Of a stretch of 64,000 bases of DNA, positions 36,655-45,491 are shown piece by piece. A model generated the notes under the pieces. The model did not search any database and was not told where the DNA came from. It worked only from the letters and a program-made list of their open reading frames with translations. The number at the start of each line of letters is the position of its first letter. The first letter of the stretch is position 1. Source of the DNA: Luteococcus sp048595755 (GTDB lineage: Bacteria; Actinomycetota; Actinomycetes; Propionibacteriales; Propionibacteriaceae); assembly GCF_048595755.1 (NCBI RefSeq), contig NZ_CP184360.1:2294001-2358000 (forward strand). The letters run 5' to 3'. Position numbers and translations under genes: made by a program.

Positions 36655-36741
36655 GCTTGGACAACCCGCCGGGGGCGCTGATTGTTCCCGGCGCCTCGGG
36701 CCTCCTGTCGCCGTCGCTTTGTGGCGACCACCCCCAAGGGC

Positions 36742-39558
36742 TCAGCGATGGGCGGCCAGCAGCTCGCCCAGGGTCATCGCGTCACGGTTTTCCAGGTCCT
36801 TGGCCTGCTTGCGACAGCTGAAGCCGTCGGCCAGCACGATCGCCTTGGGGTGATTGCGCAGGGCGGGCAGCAGGTCATGCTCGGCCACCTTCACGCTCAC
36901 CTCGTAGTGGCCCTTCTCGACGCCGAAGTTGCCGGCCAGGCCACAGCAGCCACCCAAGGTGACCACCTCGGCCCCGGTGCGCTCCAGGATCGCCGCATCC
37001 GCGGCCCACCCCAGCACGGAGGAGTGGTGGCAGTGCGGCTGCGCGATGATCGTGTGCCCGCTCAGGTCCGGGAGGTCGAGGTCCTCGACGGTGGCGAGCA
37101 GCTCGGCCAGCGTGTGGATGCCGTCGGCCACTGCCTGCACCCGGGGATCGTCGTGCAGCAGCTCCTTCGCGTCGCTGCGCCACACCGCCAGGCAGCTCGG
37201 TTCCATGCCGACGATCGGGATGCCGGCCTCGACGATTGGGTGCAGCACGTCCAGCGCATTGCGGAGCTGCTTGCGCGCCCCGTCGAGCTGGCCGGTGGTG
37301 ATCCAGGTCAGGCCGCAGCAGGCGTTCTCCTGCAGCACCCGGGGCTCGAAACCGGCGCGGACAAGGGTCTGCACCAACCCGGCGAGCTGGTTGCCGACGA
37401 AGGAGTCGGTGAAGGAGTCCACCCAGATGACGACGGGTTTCGACGAGGTGGCTTCGACAGGCTCAGCCACCGAGCCGGACGTCAGCGCAGCACCCGCCTT
37501 ACGGGCGCTGCCGTCGACGCGGAACTCGGGCATGGGGCGGCGCTGGTCCACCCCGGCCGCCCAACGGACGGCGTGCTTCAGGCCTGGCAGCTGCGTCCCG
37601 AGGTTCGCGACGGCACCCACACCGGGGACCCGCGTCACCAACCGGCCCCAACGCGGAAGCCAGCCCAGCGCATAGTGGCTCATGGGGCGCAGGCGGCCCT
37701 TGTAGCTTTCGTGCAGTACGCGTGACTTGTAGGAGGGCATGTCGATCCCGGTGGGGCAGTCCGACGAGCAACCCTTGCAACTCAGGCAGAGGTCCAGCGC
37801 CTCGTGCACCTCGGGAGAACGCCAGCCCTGGCTGATCAGCGAACCGTTGACCATCTCCTGCAACACCCGCGCCCGGCCACGGGTGGAGTCCTTCTCGTCC
37901 CGAGTTGCCTGGTAGGAGGGGCACATCACGCCCCCGCCAGCGGTGGAATCGGCCAGGCACTTGCCGACGCCGGTGCACTGGTGCACGGCCGTGACGAAGT
38001 CCGGGTCCTCGGTGCGCAGGGGCGAGTTCACCGTCGCGGCCACACGGATGTCGACCTCCACCGGCACTGGGTCGGTCAGCACACCGGGATTGAGCAGGTT
38101 GTTGGGGTCGAAGAGCTGCTTGACCTGGCCGAACAGGGACAGCGCCTCGGGGGAGTACATGGCTGGCAGCAGCGCCGAACGGGCACGGCCATCGCCGTGC
38201 TCACCGCTCATCGAGCCGCCATGACGGGCCGCCAGCGCCGCGGCCTGCTCCACGAACTCGCGGTACTTGCGGGGCCCGTCGGTCTTGTCCAGCGGGAAGT
38301 CGATGCGGCAGTGCACACAGCCGTCGCCGAAGTGGCCGTAGGGCAGCCCCTGCAGGCCGTGCTCGGTCAACAGGGCGTCGAATTCGCGCAGGTAATCGCC
38401 TAGTCGGGCGGGCGGGACGGCGGCATCCTCCCAGCCGGCATAGGCGGGATTCTCCAAGCTCACCCCGGCCAGCCCGGCGCCGTCGGCGCGGATCTTCCAG
38501 AGTCTTGCTGCCAGCGCCCTGTCGTCGACCACCCAGGCCTCAAGGGCGTGCGCATCACGGGCCAGCGCCTCGCAGCGCTCCCGGACGCTGGTCTCGTCGT
38601 CGCCGACCAGCTCGACGAAGACCCAGCCGTCGCCGCGGGGCAGGTCGGGCAGGGCGGAGGCGCCGTGCTGGCGCTCCACCACGTCGTAGATGCGGCGGTC
38701 CATGCCCTCACAGGCGACGGGGGAGTGCTCCAGGATGGTGGGCATGTCATCGGCGGCCTCGGGCATCGAGGCGTAGCCCAGCGCCACCATCATGCTCACC
38801 GGGGCATCGGCGACCAGCCGCACGGTGGCGCCGGTGATGATGCCCAGGGTTCCCTCGGTGCCGCTGAAGAACTTGGCGACGTCGAAGCCCTTCTCCGGCA
38901 GCAGGTGTTCCAGCGAGTAACCGGAGACCTGGCGGCTGAAGTGGCCGAATTCGGTGCGGATGGTGCCCAGGTTGGCGGCAACCAGATCACGCAGTGCCGG
39001 CAGCGGAGCGGCGTCGCTGCCGCCCTCACCCAGCCGAATGAGCTCACCGGTGCCGGTGATCACGTCGAGCGAGACGACGTTGTCGGCACTGCGGCCGTAT
39101 CCCAGGGCGCGGGGGCCGCAGGCATTGTTGCCGATCATGCCCCCGATGGTGCAGCGGGTGGCCGTCGACGGGTCGGGGCCGAAGCGCAGCGCGTGGGGGC
39201 GGGCCGCCAGCTGCAGGCTGTTCTGCACCACGCCGGGCTGGATGACGGCGGTGCGGGCCTGCGGATCGATGGTGCCGATGGAGTTGAGGTGGCGGGCCAC
39301 GTCGATGACCAGGCCCTCGCCCACGGCATTGCCTGCGCAGGAGGTGCCGGCGCCACGGGGAACGATCGGCAGCCCGACGGTGAGAGCGGCGCGTACCACG
39401 GTGGTCAGTTCCTCGACGCTACGGGGCCGTGCGACGGCCTGCGGAACCACTCGGTAGATGGAACCGTCGGAGGAGTACAGGGCCCGGGTCAGCGTGCTGG
39501 CATCGGTGCAGGCCGCGGTGCCCGGCTGGGCAAGGAAGTCATCGAGCAGGCTGGTCAC
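36742..39558 (-). CDS. FAD-linked and Fe-S oxidoreductase (D-lactate dehydrogenase/GlcD-GlpC fusion type)
   Basis: This 938-residue protein fuses two enzymes. The N-terminal half is an FAD_binding_4/VAO-type dehydrogenase with VPRGAGTSCAGN and IGGMIGNNACGPRALGYGRS near residues 70-150. The C-terminal half has two ferredoxin-type sites (CTGVGKCLADS ... CPSYQ; CLSCKGCSSDCPTG) and two CCG cysteine-rich motifs (ENACCGLTW, GCCGLAGNFG). Such fusions oxidise D-2-hydroxy acids such as D-lactate and pass electrons to the membrane. A dispersed repeat is embedded in frame near residue 700 (VAEPVEATS), in a linker. A marR gene lies upstream, four bases away, in the same transcription unit. Confidence 0.9.
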   Translation of the reverse strand: MTSLLDDFLAQPGTAACTDASTLTRALYSSDGSIYRVVPQAVARPRSVEELTTVVRAALTVGLPIVPRGAGTSCAGNAVGEGLVIDVARHLNSIGTIDPQARTAVIQPGVVQNSLQLAARPHALRFGPDPSTATRCTIGGMIGNNACGPRALGYGRSADNVVSLDVITGTGELIRLGEGGSDAAPLPALRDLVAANLGTIRTEFGHFSRQVSGYSLEHLLPEKGFDVAKFFSGTEGTLGIITGATVRLVADAPVSMMVALGYASMPEAADDMPTILEHSPVACEGMDRRIYDVVERQHGASALPDLPRGDGWVFVELVGDDETSVRERCEALARDAHALEAWVVDDRALAARLWKIRADGAGLAGVSLENPAYAGWEDAAVPPARLGDYLREFDALLTEHGLQGLPYGHFGDGCVHCRIDFPLDKTDGPRKYREFVEQAAALAARHGGSMSGEHGDGRARSALLPAMYSPEALSLFGQVKQLFDPNNLLNPGVLTDPVPVEVDIRVAATVNSPLRTEDPDFVTAVHQCTGVGKCLADSTAGGGVMCPSYQATRDEKDSTRGRARVLQEMVNGSLISQGWRSPEVHEALDLCLSCKGCSSDCPTGIDMPSYKSRVLHESYKGRLRPMSHYALGWLPRWGRLVTRVPGVGAVANLGTQLPGLKHAVRWAAGVDQRRPMPEFRVDGSARKAGAALTSGSVAEPVEATSSKPVVIWVDSFTDSFVGNQLAGLVQTLVRAGFEPRVLQENACCGLTWITTGQLDGARKQLRNALDVLHPIVEAGIPIVGMEPSCLAVWRSDAKELLHDDPRVQAVADGIHTLAELLATVEDLDLPDLSGHTIIAQPHCHHSSVLGWAADAAILERTGAEVVTLGGCCGLAGNFGVEKGHYEVSVKVAEHDLLPALRNHPKAIVLADGFSCRKQAKDLENRDAMTLGELLAAHR
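37449..37472. repeat. Dispersed short repeat inside the FAD/Fe-S oxidoreductase gene
   Basis: The copy is read as VAEPVEAT on the minus strand, in a linker between the Fe-S domain and the first CCG motif. The phase is the same as in the hypF and large-subunit paralogue copies. Confidence 0.8.
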
Positions 39559-39562
39559 AGGC

Positions 39563-40021
39563 TCAGTCTTCCACCGCGAGGATGGCTTCCATGACCCGTC
39601 CCATCGCCCTGAAGTCGTCGGGATCGGCGACGTCCACCAGGATGCGTCGTACTGCGGCGACGTGACTGGGGGCTGCCTCTTCCAGCAGCGCGTAGCCCTT
39701 GTCGGTCAGCATGGCCATGACACCGCGCCGGTCGTCGGGGGCGGCGCACCGCTCCACCCAGCCCGACTTCTCCATGCGCGAGATGGCATGGGTGAGGCGC
39801 GAGCGGGACTGGTGGACCATGTCTGCCACCTCGCTCATCCGGCGGCGGCGGCCTTCGCTCTCGGACAGCACGACCAGGATCTCGTATTCCGCCAGATCAA
39901 GTCCCCGGGTGCGCAGATCGCGGTCAAGGTAGTAGTCGACGCGCGCGGTTGCCAGCAGCCAGTTGCGCCAGATGCGCTGCTGCTCGGCATCCAGCCACAG
40001 GGTTTCATCGTGATTGGCCAT
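39563..40021 (-). CDS. MarR-family transcriptional regulator
   Basis: This 152-residue winged-helix protein has the recognition region around AEYEILVVLSESEGRRRRMS and VHQSRSRLTHAISRMEKSGW, followed by the wing VERCAAPDDRRGVMAMLT. MarR dimers usually repress adjacent genes and respond to small ligands; the oxidoreductase gene four bases downstream is the obvious target. Its start codon lies about 40 bases from the truncated IS3 end, and no good ribosome site is visible, so its original 5' region may have been lost. Confidence 0.87.
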   Translation of the reverse strand: MANHDETLWLDAEQQRIWRNWLLATARVDYYLDRDLRTRGLDLAEYEILVVLSESEGRRRRMSEVADMVHQSRSRLTHAISRMEKSGWVERCAAPDDRRGVMAMLTDKGYALLEEAAPSHVAAVRRILVDVADPDDFRAMGRVMEAILAVED

Positions 40022-40062
40022 GGCGACACAATACCGACGGCAGCGTCAGGTCGGGCGGGGCC

Positions 40063-40860
40063 GTAGGACTTCTCGATCCAGGTGATGATGGCCAGCCGCA
40101 GCTCGGCTCGACTGGTCCATGGGTGGCGGTTGAGGACGTTCTTCTGCAGCGGGGCGAAGAAGCTCTCCATGGCTGCATTGTCGGGACTTGAGGCGACCCG
40201 GCCCATGGATCCTGTGAGGTCATGGGCTGTCAACTCAGCCAGAAATGCGTGGGCCCGGAATTGGCTGCCGCGGTCCGAGTGGACGATGCAGCCAGCAACC
40301 CGCCCTCGGCGTTGGAGGGCCATCCGTAGGGCGTTGATCGCGATCCGCTTCTTCATGCGCGTGTCGATCGAATAGCCCACGATGCGGTTGGACCAGACGT
40401 CCTTGATCGCACACAAGTAGAGCTTGCCCTCGCTGGTGTGATGCTCGGTGATGTCGGTCAACCACAACCGGTTGGGGCCCTCGGCGCAGAACCGGCGCTG
40501 CACCAGATCATCGTGGACCGGCGGGCCAGGCTTCTTCCACGAACCGTTCTTGACCGAGTGGAACGAGCGGATCCGCTGCAGCTTGCAGAGTCGATGGACT
40601 CGGTTCTCGCCAGCAGTGATGCCCACCTCGGGCAGGTCGTCGGCGATGAGGCGGTATCCCAGGCCGGGGTCCTCACGATGCAGGTCGATCGCCGCGTTGA
40701 TCAGGTGGGCATCGTCCCAGTCACGCTGCGACACGGGGTCGGCGAGCCAGGAGTAGTAGGCCTGGCGGGAGAAGCCCAGCACCCGGCACGAGACCGCCAC
40801 CGGCACCCGACGCTGTGTCCCCTTGGCCCGGGCCATGTCGGTGACCAAGGGGAACGTCAT
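40063..40860 (-). pseudogene. IS3 transposase OrfB, 3' truncated
   Basis: The DDE integrase domain is present, with the first Asp in RLWLTDITEH, the second in IVHSDRGSQF and the Glu in NAAMESFFAPLQKN. The N-terminal HTH_21-like part (PVAVSCRVLGFSRQAYYSWL) is also there. Homology ends at ITWIEKSY, about 25-30 residues short of the usual end. From there the frame continues for some 75 codons antisense through marR, which is not part of the transposase. The ATG overlaps the orfA stop. Confidence 0.85.
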
Positions 40861-41141
40861 TGTGGGTTGATGTCACGAGCCAGATAGGCGGCCGCGCGGG
40901 GCAGGACCTTGTTCTCCTGCTCCAGCAGCCGGATGCGTTTCTTCGCCTCCCGCAGCTCGGCCGCTGACTGGCTCGCGACCGAACCGGCTGGGGCATCGAC
41001 ACGGTCGGCCTTGGCCAGCCAGTTGCGCAGGCAGGACTCACTGATCCCGAAGTCCTTCGCGATCTGGCCGATCGGCGCCTCGCCCTTGCGGGCCACCGCG
41101 ATCACGTCGTCACGGAACTCTTTCGGGTGGGGCTTGGGCAT
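40857..41141 (-). CDS. IS3 transposase OrfA (helix-turn-helix)
   Basis: This 94-residue protein starts MPKPHPKEFRDDV and carries the HTH region GEAPIGQIAKDFGISESCL, then a leucine-zipper-like EAKKRIRLLEQENKVL. It is the DNA-binding subunit of the IS3 transposase and normally joins OrfB by a -1 frameshift. Its stop overlaps the OrfB ATG, which is the other common arrangement. Confidence 0.87.
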   Translation of the reverse strand: MPKPHPKEFRDDVIAVARKGEAPIGQIAKDFGISESCLRNWLAKADRVDAPAGSVASQSAAELREAKKRIRLLEQENKVLPRAAAYLARDINPQ

Positions 41142-41404
41142 GACATGCATCCTTTCACCAGGGCCTCACGGACCTGAGATGTCAGTGTCAACCAAACCCG
41201 GGGCAGTCCCTAGCGCCTGTTCGTGTTGCTTCGCATGGCTCCAACCTTCCCAGGGTTCGGAGTCTCCGGACACGCCGGGGCGAATCAGATATATCAGTAT
41301 TCGGCTTGACGCGCTCGGTGGTATCCTCTAAAGCCTTTGCTCCACAGCAACAGAAGGTAATTTCAACAAAGAATCATGGGTGTTCCCCTCTCCTTTCTCA
41401 TGAT

Positions 41405-41440
41405 GATTGCTGGCGAGGGTGTCGGTCCTCGCCAGCAATC
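41405..41440. terminator. Perfect 14-bp hairpin after the Rhs-associated gene
   Basis: GATTGCTGGCGAGG (41405-41418) and CCTCGCCAGCAATC (41427-41440) are exact reverse complements around an eight-base loop. The hairpin lies 33 bases after the end of the small membrane protein gene (minus strand). The rest of 41212-41472 is more AT-rich than its surroundings and holds no convincing gene. Confidence 0.7.
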
Positions 41441-41472
41441 TATCTATGCTAAATCTTTACCGCAGCGAAAAT

Positions 41473-41739
41473 TTATCGGCTGGAAGTGTCTTTGTCGGGC
41501 TGCTCATCCAAGAACTTCGCATGCTCATCCACTACATCTCCGTGAGTCAAGCTTCTGCCGCGCCATGCCATTGTGGATCCGATTATAGCCATAAGCCAGA
41601 AGATAATAATGCCTAATACCTTCCCGCCGCTCAATCCCCCTGGGGAAGTTATTGATGCCAAAGTAGAAAATATGGCGACCCCCAGAAATAGTGGGATTGT
41701 CATCGGATCGAAGACTTTCCGATCTCTCTGGACCGTCAT
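41473..41739 (-). CDS. Small two-span membrane protein, candidate partner of the Rhs protein
   Basis: This 88-residue protein has hydrophobic spans at about 14-30 (MTIPLFLGVAIFSTLASIT) and 40-58 (KVLGIIIFWLMAIIGSTMAW), then an acidic polar tail. The ATG overlaps the Rhs stop codon (TAATG), with AGGAGGG inside the end of the Rhs gene, so translation is coupled. A small gene directly after an Rhs toxin end is usually the immunity protein. I recognise no family. Its codons are less GC-rich than neighbouring genes, a sign of transfer. Confidence 0.7.
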   Translation of the reverse strand: MTVQRDRKVFDPMTIPLFLGVAIFSTLASITSPGGLSGGKVLGIIIFWLMAIIGSTMAWRGRSLTHGDVVDEHAKFLDEQPDKDTSSR

Positions 41740-44700
41740 TATGAAGCCATCCCTCCTACGGCACCCCAGAAGGTGTCGCTAGCGAGCTCCCAGCCATCAT
41801 GCCCCTGAATGATGCCGGCAGACATGCCCGAATAGGTGCCAAGTAGGCCACCCCCCACAATCTTGCATCCCAAATAGCCTGGTACTCCGGATGTCAGCCC
41901 AGCCCCAGCGCAAACAGCATTTGAAATCCTTCCGGCCGCAACGCCAGCGATTGTGCTGACTCCCGTACCGAAAAAGCTGAGGCCGCTTGGGTCCAGGTTG
42001 TTGATGGGGTTTGCTGCTGCGTAGAGGTAGGGGTTTTGTTCTTGGCCGGAGGGGTCGGCGGTGGTGAAGCGTGCGATCGACGGGTCGTACCAGCGCGCTC
42101 CCATGCGGATCAGGCCGGTGGAGAAGTCACGGGGCAGGCCGGCATACATGAGGATGTTGGCTTTGGCCTCGTCGCTCCAGCGGAAGTAGTCGCGTGGTTG
42201 GCCGTAGGGATCGTAGCGGTAGAAGGCTTCCTTGTCGCCGGCATCGTTGCTCATCGCCAGCACCGAGCCTTGACGGTCCTTGTGGAAGTAGATCATCTTC
42301 CCACCCACCTGGTAGCCGAGGGTCTGCCCGGTGGGCAGAGTGAACAGTGAGACTTGTCCTTGGTTGTTGGGACTGGTGTAGGAGTCCATCCCGACCGGGT
42401 TGTAGGTGAAGGATTGGTCATGGGCCCAGGTGAGGTTTCGTGTCCCGGTGGGCAACACCTGGGCGTGGGTGAAGTTGAACACCTGGTTGGTGTCGGGCAG
42501 TGTCCACTGCGCCACGTCACCGATGCTGCTGGTCTTGACCGCGGTACGGCCGCGCACGCTGCCGGGCAACCAGCCACGCGAGGCGGTCTCGTCACCGTTG
42601 GCGTCCCAGCCGAATCCGTCAGTGCTGCCATCGGCCACGGTCAACTGGTCGGCCCGGTTGTGGTCGAAGGTACGCGTCGAGGCCAACGCATTGTCCCTGT
42701 TGCCGGCCCCGGCACCGCTGATGGTCTGACGGGTGCGGTTGCCGTTGAGGTCGTAGGCGTAGGTGAACGACGCATTCACCGCCCCGGTGGTGGTCTTCTC
42801 CACCGCCGAGGTCAACCGGTTCATCGAGTCGTAGCCATAGGTGGTGGTAGCCCCGGCCGGCACGAAGTCACCCGTGGAATCCACCATGGTCTGCACATTG
42901 ACCCGATCCGCGCCGCCGACCGAATACCCATAGGACTGGGCCAACAGGGTCTGCGGGCTGGCCCCGCCACGAGCGGAGGTCACACTGGTCATCCTGCCAG
43001 AAGCATCCCAGGTGGGGGTGGTGGTCACATTGCCCGGGAAGACCTGCGTCGACAACCGCCCAGTGGTGCTGTTGTACCCGAACTTGACACACCCGCTCGG
43101 CAGGTTCGCATTCGCCGATCCCTCCAACGGGCACGCAGTCTGGTTCCATGCCGCCGAGGTGATCTGGTTGGCCTTGTTGTAGGTATAACGCGTGGGTTGA
43201 GCACCCACCACGCTCATCACGTCGATGTTGCCGGCACCATCACGACCCACCCACCGGGCCTGTCCCTTGTCATTGGTGACCTTCGACAACCGGTTCTGCG
43301 CATCGTAGTCGAAGACCTGGGCATCAATGTTGTGCAGGTTGCCATCGGCATCATGCACCCGCAGCTGCTCGGTTTGTGGCCCCGCGGGCGTCGCACCATA
43401 GGTCGCCTTGACGAACCGGTCGGCCGCGTCGTACTCATAACTGTTCGTGGCGCCGCTGCCCTTGGTCACCGAGGTCACTCTCCCCAACGAGTCATAGGTG
43501 TAACTGACCACACCCAACGGTGACGGCGGCGTGACCTTGACCAGGTTGCCCTGATCGTCATACAGGTAACGAGTGGTGTTGCCCTTGGCATTGGTCACCG
43601 AACACAACTGCCCCGCAAACCTCGAACAACTCGTGGCAATGTCCGTGCTACCGGGCTTGGCGTAGGTCTTGGCAACCTTCGCCCCACCAGTGGCCTTCGT
43701 GTCCTGCGCCGACAGCTGGTTGCCAGCCGCGTCATAGGTGTAAGCCGTCGTGTTGCCCGCATCATCGGTGCCGCACTGCTGCAGATCGGTGGCCGTGCCC
43801 GACGTGGTGGCCACCCCACATGCTCCGGCGCTGTAGGAGGCCGACGATGTGGCACCGGTGGGCATGGAGACCCGGGTGGGGTTGTTGTTCGTGTCGTAGC
43901 TGAACTTCGTGATCGCGGTCGCATCGGCTTCCCAGGCCGAGGCGATCATCGAGTTCGACGTCCAACTGCGGTTCTTCGTCACACCCATCGGATCAACCAC
44001 CGTGGTCACCCGACCAGAACTGTCCAGGCTATGGGTCCACCGATTACCCAACGGATTGCTCACCACAGTCGACCCCGCATTCCACACGAAACGAGTGCTC
44101 TGCTGGGTGCCGGCACCACCCAACTGCGTGTACCGACTCACCGAGGCCACCCGCCCCGAGGTGTCATAGGCAACATCGACCACCACAGTGCGAGCCGTCT
44201 GGATACGAGACAAACGCCCCGAGGCGTCATAGCCATAGTGGGTCTGCTGCCCCAACGGATCCTTCACCACCGACAACCGACCCGACGCATCATAGGAGTA
44301 GGCCATCGTGCGCCCCGCCGAATCAGTGATGCTCACAATCCGATCCGCCGCATCATAGCCATAGGTCGTCACCCGACCAGCCGCATCCGCCGCACTCGCC
44401 ACCCGCTGACCAGCCTTCGACACCATCGCCTCGTAGAAATAACTCACCCCCACACCATTGCGGTCCGTCACCTTGGTCAAGTTGCCCCCAGCATCAAACC
44501 GCATCGTGGTCCGCGACCCATTGGCCACCAGCGTGAACGAACCATCCACATTCTTGGTCAGCTTCGCATTCAACCCCGCCGGCGCCGTCCACGACGTCCC
44601 CGACCCGGTAAACACGGCCCGAAAACCCGACTGGCCACGAAACACGATCTGGCTGGCCCCAATCTCCAACCCCACATCATGGCCACCAGCCAAACCCCAA

Positions 44701-45274
44701 CGCTGCCCGAAACCACCCGTGCGCGACGACAACGAATTGTAGAAACGATCATTGCTGATCACCGCACCCGGAGCATTGTTCGCCAAATCCTGCGCCCGCA
44801 CCACCAAATTACCGTTGCCCAAATTCACCCCCACACTCAACCCATCCCGCACCCCGAACTCCTGCATCCCATAAAACCCCTGAACCCCCAGACCAGGAGC
44901 AGCAACACCAGCATCCACCGACGAAACAGCCGCACCCGCCACCCGCGACGGCGCAGCAGCCGCCTGCCCCTCCCGGTCCACGATGTAACGCCACCGCTTC
45001 GACTTGTCCGGCGCCTTCCCCCTCGGCACCCTGTTCAACTTCGCCTTGCCAGGGGCCCTCCACCTCGCCTTCGCCACCGCATCCTTCACCGACCGCGGCA
45101 CCGGCACCGCAGCCGGCGCAGCAACACCAGCACCCACATCCGAAAACAAATCATCACCATCACTCGGGGCAGCAAACACACGCCCCTGACCCGTCAACCC
45201 ACACGACAACACCGTCGCGGTCGACAACATCAACCCCACAACCCTACGCGACCTGGGGGGCGAACAGCAGACAT
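41739..45274 (-). CDS. Rhs/YD-repeat protein with short variable C-terminus
   Basis: This very large secreted protein of about 1,180 residues has many YD repeats (for example TYGYDAADRIVSI and YSYDASGRLSVV). The Rhs core ends in RMGARWYDPSIARFTTADPS and ANPINNLDPSGL, after which about 75 Gly-rich residues (GVSTIAGVAAGR ... GMSAGIIQGHDGWELASDTF) form the variable C-terminal domain, a candidate toxin. The likely start is the ATG at 45274 after AAGGGA, but that frame is one base out of phase: a run of six Cs (45255-45260) separates MSAVRPP from RSRRVVGLMLSTATVLSC. The signal peptide is complete only if the run is read as seven. Without a frame change, a start at 45239 or 45230 is possible. Confidence 0.8.
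45255..45260 (-). other. Six-C tract at a frame break in the Rhs signal peptide
   Basis: The run lies five codons after the best start codon of the Rhs gene. Adding one C makes the well-placed start continuous with the whole Rhs frame; the present length gives a 15-codon dead end (MSAVRPPGRVGLWG, then stop). Confidence 0.6.
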
Positions 45275-45491
45275 CACAAATCCCTTCACTGGAACAAAAA
45301 TGACAACCCGCGCAGCCCCCGAAACAACAACCGAGCCTGACCACATCCTCTGGCCGTGCACCTCTAGGGCATCACACCCCAAGGGGTGGGAACCGTCGAA
45401 AGTCCCATCCACGACGCTCGGCCTGCCACCGGTGGATTCTCAGGGCGGGGACAGTAGGGTCTAGCGGTGAACGAAAGGTAGGTGGCCGCCC

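Larger units (their letters stand above)
40062..41211 (-). mobile_element. Truncated IS3-family insertion sequence
   Basis: The element has OrfA and OrfB with an ATGA overlap. The intact end lies near 41211, with an inverted-repeat-like GGACTGCCCCGGGTTTGG on the minus strand, and the other end is lost: the transposase homology stops at about 40062 and no matching terminal repeat is found before marR. The element is therefore probably immobile, and it ends 41 bases upstream of the marR start. Confidence 0.8.

Noticed and set aside
39835..40062. C-terminal extension of the IS3 transposase into marR
   Set aside because: After ITWIEKSY the frame has no transposase homology and runs antisense to a clear marR gene.
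41376..41616. Small plus-strand frames in the AT-rich patch beside the IS3 copy
   Set aside because: They overlap the better-supported minus-strand membrane gene or the hairpin and lack ribosome sites or recognisable homology.
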